In this document: positions 53,090-63,600 of the stretch, piece after piece
How positions within the stretch are numbered: the stretch's first letter is position 1
How the letters are laid out: the number at the start of each line of letters is the position of its first letter
Source of the DNA: Nitrososphaerota archaeon
GTDB lineage: Archaea; Thermoproteota; Nitrososphaeria; Nitrososphaerales; Nitrosopumilaceae
DNA: 64,000 nt
Reading direction: 5' to 3'
Assembly (NCBI GenBank): GCA_021325615.1
Contig: JAJPGU010000010.1
Span: 62,001-126,000, forward strand
Notes under the pieces: generated by a model
Database searches by the model: none
Told to the model about the DNA's origin: nothing
The model's input: the letters and a program-made list of their open reading frames with translations, nothing else
Position numbers and translations under genes: made by a program

Positions 53090-54115
53090 CTACAGGGACC
53101 TGATTGCGGAAAGCAGCTTCGGGTAGGGATCCTCCATCGAATCCAAGATCCTCCTTGCCTTTGACCTGTTGTCGGCGCCCCCCTCCAGCATCCGTTTTGC
53201 CATGCGAACCAGCCTTTTGGGGTCGGTCTCCCTCCTTGCAAGGCCTGCACTAACAAGATATTTCTCGATATGGTTTGGAACAGCATCGTATGAAATTGTA
53301 GGCACTCCCATCAGGGCTGCCTCCGCGGTCATGGTCCCTCCGGAGCCTATGAACAGGCTTGTGGACTCGAGCAGCGCCCTGCCATCCACCACCCTGCCAA
53401 GGACTGTAACCTTTCTGCCAAACTCCTTCCTCAATTTTTCCGCCTGGGCCTTGTACCTTGCAAGCACCAGCACCTTGTACCTTCTCCCCTCCCTTGCAAG
53501 CTCGGAGATGATGGCATGGCTTGTGCTTTTCTTTCCGATGGCATAGGCAGCGGCAGACTCTTCAACCCTGATAACTACCGTCTTCCCGCTTCCCGGGAGG
53601 ATGGGGGCAGCGGTCCCGCGGCCCTCCTTTACTATCACTGCTGCATCTATTGCCCTGTACGGGATGATGTCCCTTTTTGAAATACCGTACCGTATGAATT
53701 CCTCTCTTGGTATTATCCAAGGGATGAGCAGCTTCTGAGCAAACGGAAGTGCAAGCCTCATCACCGCCTCTGCATGGGGGGAATCGGAGAACACCACGTG
53801 CTTTATCCCAAGGCCAAACGCCACCCGCGCAGCCTCTGGCGAGCAGAAGCTGATTGCAAGGTCGGGCGAGAACTTTGAGACCAATTCCGTAAGCTGCTTG
53901 ACCCTTTGGGTGCTTGCCTCCAGCTTGCCCTTCCTTGTGGCGCCGCCGTGGCGGCCCACTATCAAAAGGCGGACATGCTTTATCCTTGCAAGGTCCACAA
54001 CCTGCCCATAACTCCTCGAAGTGCACAATATTTTGTGATTTTTTCCAAGTTTTCTCATCATTGGGCTGAAAAATAGCAGCTGTTTCGGCGTAAGTATGTC
54101 AAACCAAATCTTCAA
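53090..54115 (-). CDS. DUF354 glycosyltransferase-B-like protein
   Basis: 341 residues beginning MKIWFDILTPKQLLFF, the DUF354 signature. The fold is GT-B-like, with LFIGSGGTMTAEAALMGVP near 258-276 resembling the UDP-sugar pocket of MurG-type enzymes. Archaeal members are often beside polysaccharide genes; none is adjacent here. Enzymatic function is inferred. It ends 2 nt from the E1-like gene in convergent orientation. Confidence 0.85.
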   Translation of the reverse strand: MKIWFDILTPKQLLFFSPMMRKLGKNHKILCTSRSYGQVVDLARIKHVRLLIVGRHGGATRKGKLEASTQRVKQLTELVSKFSPDLAISFCSPEAARVAFGLGIKHVVFSDSPHAEAVMRLALPFAQKLLIPWIIPREEFIRYGISKRDIIPYRAIDAAVIVKEGRGTAAPILPGSGKTVVIRVEESAAAYAIGKKSTSHAIISELAREGRRYKVLVLARYKAQAEKLRKEFGRKVTVLGRVVDGRALLESTSLFIGSGGTMTAEAALMGVPTISYDAVPNHIEKYLVSAGLARRETDPKRLVRMAKRMLEGGADNRSKARRILDSMEDPYPKLLSAIRSL

Positions 54116-54246
54116 ACAGTTTGAGTAGAATTTAAGGGTGGAAAAAGTTTTGCCTTTGCCGGGCTACTGGGCAGTTGTCCGTGAGGGATGACAAGAATAA
54201 GACCTAAGGAAAGTTTTTCTTATCCAGCACTCATAGTTCGCATGAT

Positions 54247-55380
54247 TTGGCCGCCACAAAAGTTGTTGTTTATGGGCTGAGCACGGAGGGATATTCTATT
54301 GCGTGCCAGATGGCAATCAAGGGGGCGGACGTATTCATCGTGGACGAGTCGGCCCACATGGCAATCTCCCTCAAGGCGGAAATTGCAAAGACATATCCAA
54401 ATGTTACCTCGCTAAAGGAGGACGAGCCCCTCCTCGGAGTGGAGCCAATTGACGTGGCAATCTCGCATGCCGAATACCTGTTCTTTGCGCCGAGGATAAG
54501 AAAGACGGGCCAGGAGGCAAAGATGGAGATCCACTCAAAGTTCAAGGACGCCACGGCATCTCTGAAAAAGGGGGCCTCTGTAATCTACAACCTGCCGACT
54601 GGGATAGGCGGCAACAACGAGACAATATCGCTTTTAGAACACATCACCGGGCTTGAGATGGGAAAGGGAATATCATATTTCTACTACCCGCTGTCAAAGG
54701 GCGCGGCGCCTGAAATTGTGGGATCATTTAACGGCAAGCCGGACGACAAGCTCGGGAAGCTGCTGGAGGCTGACAAGAAGGCAAAAAAATTCGCGTCAAT
54801 GTCGTCTGCCGAGATCATGCATGCCATAAAGGTCCTGACCCAGTTTTCCGGCCTCTCAAGCATCTTGGAGGTGTGCAAGTTCGCCCAGGATGCGCCGACA
54901 AGGAGCGACCTTGTCTTCACAGAATACAAGGACCTGTTCCTTGACGACATGACAAACGGCCTGTATGATCTCAGGTCGCTTGGCACCTCGGTCGAGGGCG
55001 CAGGCACCATGATGTACCTAGTCAACGGAAGCATAAAGGGAATCGAGGGATACGTCAAGAGGCTCATAGACGAGATACGGTCCACGCTCAAGAAGAACGA
55101 GCTAAAGGCAAGCAGGACCAAGGTCATGCTGGTCTGGACACAGGACTCTTATGAGATGAGGGGCGACAAGGTGGACATGCTCAACTCCCTTGTGACCAAG
55201 CTTCGAGACTATATCGGAGATGTGGAGGTGCAGCAGGGGCCAGGCCTTGACTTGTTCCACAGCGACAAGACGACCATTATCGTGGCATGCTCCAAAAGCG
55301 ACTACGAGAAGGTCTCAAAGAACGGCAAGGACTCGGACGTCATAATAATTAAGACAAACCCCCTCTGTGAGATATTGTAA
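54247..55380 (+). CDS. Rossmann-fold nucleotide-binding protein upstream of grpE
   Basis: 377 residues from TTG 54247. An N-terminal Rossmann site VVVYGLSTEGYSIACQMAIK (7-26) is followed by SYFYYPLSKGAAPEIVGSF and a helical central part, similar in layout to UDP-sugar or 6-phosphogluconate dehydrogenases. Catalytic residues of those families are not evident. It precedes grpE with an 8-nt gap and is therefore probably part of the grpE-dnaK-dnaJ unit. Confidence 0.65.
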   Translation: MAATKVVVYGLSTEGYSIACQMAIKGADVFIVDESAHMAISLKAEIAKTYPNVTSLKEDEPLLGVEPIDVAISHAEYLFFAPRIRKTGQEAKMEIHSKFKDATASLKKGASVIYNLPTGIGGNNETISLLEHITGLEMGKGISYFYYPLSKGAAPEIVGSFNGKPDDKLGKLLEADKKAKKFASMSSAEIMHAIKVLTQFSGLSSILEVCKFAQDAPTRSDLVFTEYKDLFLDDMTNGLYDLRSLGTSVEGAGTMMYLVNGSIKGIEGYVKRLIDEIRSTLKKNELKASRTKVMLVWTQDSYEMRGDKVDMLNSLVTKLRDYIGDVEVQQGPGLDLFHSDKTTIIVACSKSDYEKVSKNGKDSDVIIIKTNPLCEIL

Positions 55381-55388
55381 TAAAAGGA

Positions 55389-55958
55389 ATGAGGCAAATG
55401 AAAGATGTAGACTTGTCTGAAAAGGAACCCGATGAAACGGTACGGGGGGAGGAACCCGGCGACGACGGCGCAGGGCAGGAGGGAATAGAGGATCTGAGGG
55501 ACGAACTTGAGAGGGAGAAGGAGAGGGCCTCCTCCCAGGAAAAAAAGATCCAGTACCTGCTTGCGGATTTCGAAAACCTGAAGAAGAGGGCCGACCTTGA
55601 CGTTCAGAACAAGGTGGACACAATCACAGACGGGATGATATTGAAGTTTCTATTGATTTATGACGATTTCGTTAGGGCAAAGGATGCGCTATTCAAACAA
55701 AATGTAAATACTGCAGGGCTTGATGCCATCTTGAAGAACATGAACTCTTTTCTCTCAGAATACGGGGTGAGGCCAATCGAGGCGCTGGGCGAAGTCTTCG
55801 ACCCAAGGATGCACGAGGCAATCTCCATAAAGCAGGACCGAAATCTTGACGACAACACGATTACGGCGGAACTGCGCAAGGGATATATTTTGAAAGACAG
55901 GATTATTAGACCTAGCCTGGTAGAAATATCTAAGAAACAGACAAGCGAGATGAATTAA
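55389..55958 (+). CDS. grpE: GrpE nucleotide exchange factor
   Basis: 189 residues. An acidic N-terminus ([16 protein letters not shown]) leads into a long coiled coil ([20 protein letters not shown]) and the beta domain ([20 protein letters not shown]). GrpE releases ADP from DnaK. It is followed by dnaK after 1 nt, in the order grpE-dnaK-dnaJ. Confidence 0.94.
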   Translation: MRQMKDVDLSEKEPDETVRGEEPGDDGAGQEGIEDLRDELEREKERASSQEKKIQYLLADFENLKKRADLDVQNKVDTITDGMILKFLLIYDDFVRAKDALFKQNVNTAGLDAILKNMNSFLSEYGVRPIEALGEVFDPRMHEAISIKQDRNLDDNTITAELRKGYILKDRIIRPSLVEISKKQTSEMN

Positions 55959-55959
55959 A

Positions 55960-57810
55960 ATGGCAAAAATTATTGGAATCGATTTAGGAACTAGCAACTC
56001 TGCTGCGGCAGTTATGATGGGGGGCAAGCCGGTACTGATTCCGGCAGCCGAGGGGACGACAATAGGCGGCAAGGCCTTTCCGTCCGTAGTGGCATTCACA
56101 AAGGACGGCCAGCTCCTTGTGGGGGAACCTGCAAGAAGGCAGGCCGTGACAAACCCGGAGGGCACGGTTGTTGCCGCCAAGAGGAAGATGGGGGCGGATC
56201 ACACTTTCAAGATTTACGACAAGGCATACAAGCCGCAGCAGGTCTCGGCATTCATCCTCCAGAAGATAAAGAAGGACGCGGAGGCCTTTGTAGGCGAGAA
56301 AATAGACAAGGCAGTCATAACGGTTCCAGCCTACTTTAACGACAACCAGAGGCAGGCAACCAAGGACGCGGGGCAGATTGCCGGCCTTGAGGTAGTAAGG
56401 ATAATCAACGAGCCCACTGCCGCCGCACTGGCCTTCGGGCTTGACAAGTCAAAACAGGACATGAAGATAATGGTGTTCGACCTGGGAGGGGGGACGCTTG
56501 ATGTTACGATAATGGAGATGGGAGGAGGGGTCTTTGAGGTAATGAGCACCTCGGGAGACACACAACTCGGCGGTACCGACATGGACAAGGTACTCATTGA
56601 CTATATTGTTGACAACTTCCGCAAGTCATCGGGCATAGACCTGACAAAGGACAGTGCCGCCATGGTGCGGGTAAGGGAGGCGGCCGAGAAGGCAAAGATA
56701 GAGCTCTCGTCGGTCTTTGAGACGGATGTCAACCTTCCATTCATTTCCTACGACCCGTCCGCGGGGCCCAAAAACTTGGAATTGAAGATAACCAGGGCAA
56801 AGTTTGAGGAGCTGATAAACCCGATCGTGGAAAGGTGCAGGCCCTCGATGACAAAGGCGATGGAGGATGCAAAGCTTTCCCCGGCAGATGTAAGCAAGAT
56901 AATACTGGTGGGAGGTCCTACAAGGATTCCGATGGTAAGGAAGTTTGTCGCAAGCGTACTGGGAAAGGAGCCCGAGGCGGGAGTTGACCCGATGGAGGCA
57001 GTAGCACTAGGCGCCGCAATTCAGGCGGGAATCATAGGGGGCGAGGTAACAAGCGACATCGTCCTGCTTGATGTGACGCCGCTTACCCTTGGAGTGGAGG
57101 TGCTGGGAGGCCTGCGGGAGCCCATAATCGACAGGAATACAACCATTCCAACCTCGAAGAGCAAGACATTCACCACTGCTGCCGATAACCAGACTGCAGT
57201 CACCATTCACATAGTACAGGGAGAGAGGCCCATGGCGGCAGACAACGTCTCACTTGGAAGCTTCAACCTTTCCGGCATACCGCCGGCGCCGCGCGGAATA
57301 CCGCAGATCGAGGTCAAGTTCGACATCGATGCAAACGGCATACTAAACGTAACAGCCAGGGACCTTGCCACCCAGAAAGAGGCAAAGATAACGATAACTG
57401 CAAGCACCAAGCTGTCAAAGGACGACATCGAAAAAATGAAGAAGGATGCGGAGACCTTTGCCGAGCAGGACAAGATGAAGAGGGAGGAGGTGGAGGTAAA
57501 GAACGAGGCGGAGCAATACATCTACACCACCGAGAAGCTTGTTAACCAGGACCTCAAGGACAAGATCTCGCAGGACCAGGGGATAAAGATCACCAACGCC
57601 ATAAAGGAGCTCAAGGACGTCATTGACAAGGGGGCCACTGAGATAAAACCCAAACTTGATGCGCTAAAGAAGATAGTAAACGACATTAGTACTGAACTTT
57701 ACAAGAACGTCACTCCGCCGCCGGGCGCCGGTGCGCAGGGCTCTGCCGGCGCAGGCCCGCAAGAAGATGCGGGGCCCTCGGGCCAGAACCCGGGCGGGGC
57801 GACTAACTGA
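55960..57810 (+). CDS. dnaK: Hsp70 chaperone DnaK
   Basis: 616 residues. ATPase domain starts with [15 protein letters not shown] (4-18), then [34 protein letters not shown] and [13 protein letters not shown]. The substrate domain and lid follow; the end is Gly/Ala/Pro-rich ([17 protein letters not shown]). Group of bacterial-type Hsp70, thought to have reached archaea by transfer; here it works beside the thermosome. Confidence 0.97.
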   Translation: MAKIIGIDLGTSNSAAAVMMGGKPVLIPAAEGTTIGGKAFPSVVAFTKDGQLLVGEPARRQAVTNPEGTVVAAKRKMGADHTFKIYDKAYKPQQVSAFILQKIKKDAEAFVGEKIDKAVITVPAYFNDNQRQATKDAGQIAGLEVVRIINEPTAAALAFGLDKSKQDMKIMVFDLGGGTLDVTIMEMGGGVFEVMSTSGDTQLGGTDMDKVLIDYIVDNFRKSSGIDLTKDSAAMVRVREAAEKAKIELSSVFETDVNLPFISYDPSAGPKNLELKITRAKFEELINPIVERCRPSMTKAMEDAKLSPADVSKIILVGGPTRIPMVRKFVASVLGKEPEAGVDPMEAVALGAAIQAGIIGGEVTSDIVLLDVTPLTLGVEVLGGLREPIIDRNTTIPTSKSKTFTTAADNQTAVTIHIVQGERPMAADNVSLGSFNLSGIPPAPRGIPQIEVKFDIDANGILNVTARDLATQKEAKITITASTKLSKDDIEKMKKDAETFAEQDKMKREEVEVKNEAEQYIYTTEKLVNQDLKDKISQDQGIKITNAIKELKDVIDKGATEIKPKLDALKKIVNDISTELYKNVTPPPGAGAQGSAGAGPQEDAGPSGQNPGGATN

Positions 57811-57840
57811 TGCCTTGCCTGAAAGCACCCGCGTACGATC

Positions 57841-58947
57841 ATGAGCAATAAGCGCGATTACTACGAGGTACTGGGCCTGCAAAAAAACGCGTCCCAGGAC
57901 GAGATCAAGTCACAGTACAGGAAGCTTGCGCTAAAGTTCCACCCCGACAGGAACAAGTCACCGGACGCGGCCGAGCACTTTAAGGAGGTCTCGGAGGCAT
58001 ATGCCGTGCTTTCTGATGCGGAAAAGAGGAAGACCTACGATGCATATGGTCATGCTGGCGTTGACAACAAGTACAGCACTGAAGACATCTTCCAGGGATC
58101 ACGCGTAAATTTTGAGGACATCTTCGGGTCTGGGTTTGAATCGATATTCCAGAACCTCTTTGGGAGGGGAGGGGGCGGGTTTGGTTTTGGGGGATTTGAC
58201 TTTGGGTATGGCGGCCAGCGGGGGGCAGATCTGGTATACGACACGGAGATTGCGCTGGAGGAGGTGCTCACGGGCAAGCAGGAGGAGATCGAGCTTCCAA
58301 GCGAGAACCCGTGTGGGGACTGCAAGGGCACGGGCGCGACACCCGGCACCACTGCCCGCACATGCACCGTATGCAACGGACACGGGCAGGTGAGGACCTC
58401 CCGCAGCAGCGGGTTTTCCACCTTTGTTACGGTGCAGCCCTGCAACACATGCAGGGGACAGGGAAAGATAATCGAGAGGCCATGCTCCAAGTGCAGGGGA
58501 TCAGGCAAGCAAAAGGGGACTAGGACCTTCAACTTTGACATCCCTCCGGGCATCGAGACCGGGGAGTACCGGATAAGGGGGGAGGGCGAGCAAAAGGCAA
58601 ACGGGGCAAACGGGGACCTCATAGTACGAATCAAGGTAAAGCCGCATGACAAGTTCAAGCGCGACGGGGCAGACATTTTTTACGACGAGGAAGTCTCCAT
58701 GGTCGATGCCGTGCTCGGGAAGAAGGCAATAGTGCCGACCCTTGAGGGTACGGAAAAGATAGAGGTGGAGCCCGGCAGCCAGCCAAACACCATAATCAAG
58801 CTCAGGGGGAAGGGCCTGCCGCACCACGGCTCCAGGGGAAGGGGGGACCAGTACGTGAGGCTGGTCGTAAGCATACCGAAAAAGCTGGACAAGCAGCAGA
58901 AAAAACTCCTCGAGGACCTCCGGGACAGCTTTGAAAGGGGCGATTAG
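57841..58947 (+). CDS. dnaJ: Hsp40 co-chaperone DnaJ, type I
   Basis: 368 residues. J domain with HPD at 34-36, a Gly/Phe-rich region, four zinc-finger CxxCxGxG repeats ([32 protein letters not shown]) and the C-terminal substrate domains. All parts of a full type I DnaJ are present. It stimulates DnaK's ATPase. The stop TAG is followed 3 nt later by the HAD nucleotidase in the same reading frame. Confidence 0.97.
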   Translation: MSNKRDYYEVLGLQKNASQDEIKSQYRKLALKFHPDRNKSPDAAEHFKEVSEAYAVLSDAEKRKTYDAYGHAGVDNKYSTEDIFQGSRVNFEDIFGSGFESIFQNLFGRGGGGFGFGGFDFGYGGQRGADLVYDTEIALEEVLTGKQEEIELPSENPCGDCKGTGATPGTTARTCTVCNGHGQVRTSRSSGFSTFVTVQPCNTCRGQGKIIERPCSKCRGSGKQKGTRTFNFDIPPGIETGEYRIRGEGEQKANGANGDLIVRIKVKPHDKFKRDGADIFYDEEVSMVDAVLGKKAIVPTLEGTEKIEVEPGSQPNTIIKLRGKGLPHHGSRGRGDQYVRLVVSIPKKLDKQQKKLLEDLRDSFERGD

Positions 58948-58950
58948 GAA

Positions 58951-59499
58951 ACGAGGATAGCGCTTGATGTCGACGGGGTCCTTGCCGACGTAATAGATTC
59001 TTGGCTCTCGTACAACAACAAGATGCGGGAGGCGATCCAAAAGTCCGAGATCTCCGAGTGGGATTTCTGGAAAAAATACAACATAAACAAGTTTGATTTT
59101 TACGAGGAGCTCTCTATGTGCTGGAAGAACTGGAAGGCAATACCACCAACCGAGTCCAACCTTTCCCAGACCTCGGGGGAACTTGCCAATGTGGGGACGG
59201 TGGACATTGTCACTGCCAGGGATGATTCCACGCATGACGACGTCAAGAACTGGCTACGGATGCACGGGGTCTCCTTTAGGAACTACGTCGGGGTGCTTGA
59301 GGGGACGGAGAAGGCGCGGCTTGACTATGACGTATTCATAGACGACTCGCCCATAAATGCAAAAACCATGCTTGCAAGCCAGAAATCTGTGATACTTTAC
59401 AGCCAGCCCTGGAACCTTGAATTCCCAGACCCAAGGGCAAGGAGGATTTCAGAGCTGAGGCAGGCCGTCGGAATCATCAGAAGCATGGGCCAAAACTAA
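58951..59499 (+). CDS. HAD-family nucleotidase with apparent ACG start
   Basis: 182 residues read from ACG 58951. Homology requires the beginning (M)RIALDVDGVLADVIDSWL, since IALDVDGV is HAD motif I (nucleophile D6). Later come VDIVTARDDSTHDD (motif II) and DYDVFIDDSPINA (motif IV). It resembles 5'(3')-deoxyribonucleotidases. No ATG, GTG or TTG lies between the dnaJ stop and motif I in this frame; ACG, one base from ATG, takes the position where Met is expected, and GAAAGGGG is about 12 nt upstream. A downstream ATG at 59023 would delete motif I. Alternatives are a recent ATG-to-ACG mutation or leaky readthrough of the dnaJ stop. Confidence 0.75.
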   Translation, partial: TRIALDVDGVLADVIDSWLSYNNKMREAIQKSEISEWDFWKKYNINKFDFYEELSMCWKNWKAIPPTESNLSQTSGELANVGTVDIVTARDDSTHDDVKNWLRMHGVSFRNYVGVLEGTEKARLDYDVFIDDSPINAKTMLASQKSVILYSQPWNLEFPDPRARRISELRQAVGIIRSMGQN

Positions 59500-59631
59500 A
59501 GGATCCCATCGCGGGGAGCCTAGGAGGACAGTTTTTTCTGATGGGGGCAAGGAGAATAAAGACACAATATATTTGATATATCTATACATAATTAAAAGAC
59601 TTAATATATGTAATATGCATAACCGAGTCTT
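59500..59631. other. AT-rich junction before the recombinase remnant
   Basis: 132 bp. The last half (59566-59625) is a run of A and T with repeated ATATAT, TATAC and TTAATATATG elements, containing the promoter of the decayed recombinase. GC content drops here and stays lower to the window end. No tRNA is present that could be an attachment site. Confidence 0.45.
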
Positions 59632-60616
59632 ATGCAGCTACAAAGTGAGGAGGACAGGATCAATTCATTTCTTGACAAGAAACTAAGGTATTCCAAGAGC
59701 TATGCAACGAGGCAGACTTATCGCATGGCAATGAACAAGTTTCTGGAATTTCTCAGGACAAAATATAATATAGATCTGGCCCAAATTTTCGAGAGGTTTG
59801 AAGAGAAAACCTAGAACCAATAGGCGTACTTGACGATTTCTACACCTTCTTGTCCTCTTATAATCTCAAAAGCGGCAGGATAGGATATCGAAACTCTACC
59901 ATGGTTACAATCATCGTGGCGGTGAAGGAGTTCCTGAACTCGGAAGGCCTTCACATATACAATGAAGATCTTAAGCAGAGGTTTAGGCTCCCAAAGAAAC
60001 AACACGTGTTTGAGGAGGGGCTGACTAAGGAAATACTAGTACGCCTACTTCACAATTGTTCTCCTAAGCTGCAGACTGCCATTCTGATTGCTTGCTCCAG
60101 CGGGATGAGGATAGGGGAGATAGTTCAACTCAAAATAAGTGATATTGACTTTGGTACTAATCCCACTACAATACATATCAGGGCAGAAACAACATCCACT
60201 TTCACGCCTTCCGTGCCTGGTTCAAGACCCAAGTGACAAACGCACATCAGTCGGATTTTGCCGAAGCCCTTATGGGGCACTCTAGTGTCAAACTCACATA
60301 TTATAGGCAGAATTCAAAGGAGAGATTAAGGACCTACCTTCAAGTCGAACCATCTTTAACAATATCTGACTATTCAACTGTTGAAAATACTATGGAAAGC
60401 CTTCATAAAGAGATAGAACATCTAAAGTCCGACCTAGCTAAGGTGCAGCAATGGAAGGAGATGGCTAAAAGATATGAAAAAGTTGGTTAGGATAAAATTA
60501 GGACTGATATACTTGATGGGCTTTTCGCAGCAGGCCACAAGAACGAAAATATTGATTCGATCATCGTTAGACTCCTGAGGGAGTACAACCAGAATAACTA
60601 CCAAGACATTGTGTAG
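59632..60616 (+). pseudogene. Decayed tyrosine recombinase (XerC/D-type integrase)
   Basis: The reading is broken at several points. 59632-59814 encodes the N-terminal core-binding SAM-like domain (YSKSYATRQTYRMAMNKFLE). A frameshift leads to 59817-60190, with the catalytic first Arg in ACSSGMRIGEIVQLKISDID. About 60190-60330, in another frame, gives FHAFRAWFKTQ (the H-x-x-R motif) and LMGHSSVKLTYYRQ with the nucleophile Tyr. The usual 80-100 residues between these, with the catalytic Lys, are missing. An in-frame stop follows at 60488, after which coding-like sequence continues to 60616. All pieces belong to one dead integrase. Confidence 0.85.
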
Positions 60617-60690
60617 TCCCGTCAGGCCCCTGCCATCATCTAACTTAAACTAATTACACAAAATTTACATAATTCGTAGGACTTCAACAG

Positions 60691-63600
60691 ATGTTGCTAG
60701 GATCCCAATTAGATAATATTAGATCAAAATTAATCGCGATACTCCTAATAGCGATGTTGATTCTTTCAGGATCTTCATCATTGACCTCACTCGAATCGTT
60801 ATACTCGAACAAGGAGATTCAGAAAAATTTTGCCGCATACGGAACCCTGAACCTATCAAACCCTATAACACAAAACGTAACCGTGGGATCAAATCCTTGG
60901 GGGATAGCTTACGATCCAAAAGATGGCTACGTGTTTGTAGGTGGACCAAATGGAAACTCAGAGGTAGCTGTCATAGACAGCACTACAAGTAATGTTGTGA
61001 GTTACATCCAAGTAGGCGGTTCAGTAGAAGGATTAAGTTACGACCCTAATAATGATGCGATTTACGTCGCGGATTTTACGAAAAACATTGCTGTAATCAG
61101 CGGCTCTACTTTGCAATTAATAGCGCAGATTCCAACTAACTATGGTAGTGCATGGGGAACTACCTTTGACCCTGCGAATGGTGACATCTATGTTACTTAT
61201 GATGGACCATCCGGTGTCACAATCATAAACGGTGCAACAAACCAAGTAACTGGAACATTGAAGGTGGGTAATACCTGTAATGCGGCTTCATGGACAGGAG
61301 TTTATGATGCAAACTCGCAAGAAATTTACCTTCCGGATTATTGTGACAGTTCCATTTCCGTAATAAACGCGGTTTCAAACACGATGGTCACCAGTATAAT
61401 ACCACATAACGGACAGCCTTATTCTATAACCTACAATCCATCAAAGAACGAGTTTTATGTATTGGGGAATGTGGGCATTGGTCTGATAAACGGGTCCACC
61501 AATACAGTAATTGGCACTATTGGATACACAGAGGGTACTAATGGATACGGGGGCATTACCTATGATCCTACTGACAATCTTGTCTTTGCAGCCATGAATG
61601 CTGGTTCCAACTTGATGGTCGTTAACAGTACAACTGATGGTCTAGTAACAAATCTTTCTACACAAAGTGAACCGTTGGGAGTCTTGTATGACTCCCAGAA
61701 TTCTGATCTTTATGTTGCAAATTATGGAGCAGGTACTGTTTCTATAATCTCCTTTAATCCTCCCACAAAAAATTACCAGGTAAATTTCTCTGAAGATGGC
61801 ATGGCTCCAGGTCTTACGTGGTCAACCACGTTTGGTACCCAGACAAAACCCTCTGGTTCTGGAACAATTTCTTTTGTTACCACAAATGGTACATTTCCTT
61901 TTAGCGTACAACCGCCAACTGGATACGCTGCTAATCCAAGCAGTAGCAGCATAACCGTAGCAGGAAAAAACATCACTAATTACATCAACATCAGTCCCAC
62001 TGTTTTTTCACAAATTACCTTTTCTGAACAAGGGCTCTCATCTGGCCTGCCATGGACAGTCCATTTTAATGGAGTCGTACAATCATCGGTCACTAGCTCA
62101 TTGCAATTCAGCGAACCAAATGGAAACTTCGGTTATTCCGTTACCCCGCCTCCCGGCTATACGGTATACCCGACTCAAGGTTCAATTGATGTAAATGGTC
62201 CATCCACAACCACCCTTGTCTTTACACCAGTTACTTCAATAGGTGTAGGACAGGGGCCGCAGTCAATTGCATATGACTCCAATAACGGAGATATCTATGT
62301 CGCAAATTTGTATTCCGGAACTGTCTCTGTGATAAATGGAGCCATTAACACCGTATCTAAGACAATATCTGTTGGAACGGATCCTACTGCAATATTATAC
62401 GACCCAGCAAATAAGGAAATCTATGTTGCCAATTCCTATTCGAACAACGTATCCGTGATATCAGACTCTACTAACCAAGTGGTAGACACTATTCCAGCTG
62501 GAACTTACCCATCATATCTTTTGTTTGATTCTGCAAATGGCTACATATACGTCTCAAACAATGGTCAAGGTACTGTTACCATCATTAACGGCGCAGATAA
62601 TTCCATAAAAAATACTGTTAGTGTAGGACAGGGGCCGCAGGGAATGGCGACTGACAGCTCTGGGAATGTATATGTTGCAAACAGTAACTCATATACCATA
62701 TCCGTAATCTCTGCCTCCAGCAACTCAGTCACTAACACAGTAACCGGGGTGTATGCCAATCCTAGTCTTGTTGCTTATGATTCAGCGAATAGTGAGATTT
62801 ATGCAATGGGAAGTGATGTGGTTTATCCAATCTCTAACTATCAGGCAGGCAATCCAATACAACTTAGCGGGGGCGAGGCAGACGGAATTATCTTTGCAAA
62901 TAACTCCATCTACGTAGCTGATGGCAATACAGTTTCAGTAATTTCTGGGAGCACCTTGACCCCCATAACTGTTGGCACAGGAGCTCAAAACATGCTGTAT
63001 GATCCAAACAATAATTTGGTATATGTAGCAAATTATGGGGGCAGTTCGATATCTGTAATATCTTCAAGCAATACTGTGGTATCGACGATCACCGTTGGAA
63101 GTGCTCCTGCAAATTTGGTTTTGGGAGCAAATAATCAAATATATTCAGCAAATTTTGGATCCAGTACAGTCTCTGCAATATCTGGACAAGGATCTCCAAT
63201 TGGACCAGTCGTTTCGAGCATTCAGGTTTCTTCAAATCCAACCTCTATAACAATTAATGGTCAGCAGGCTATCATTCAGGCTACGGTGTTGGACCAGAAC
63301 AACAACCCTGTTTCAGGAGTCACTGTTTCCTTTTACAGCAATTATGGTTCGCTATCTGCAACTGATGCCATAACAAACAACGTGGGTCAAGCAACAACAA
63401 CTTTGTCTTACAGTGGAAATCTTCAGACATCACTTACCAGTACTATAATTGCTACTGCATTAGGCAAAAGCGGAACAACTCAGGTGATGATTGTACCATC
63501 TACCGAGCCTTCCCCCCCAACTCAAAAATCCATATCTCTAAGCCCGGCTTGTACACAGGAATTAAGTGTTCAAATTTATGCGATAATAGGTTCTGAAAGT

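Noticed and set aside
59500-59631. A tRNA attachment site for the recombinase
   Set aside because: No tRNA or tRNA fragment can be folded here; the region is simple AT-rich promoter-like DNA.
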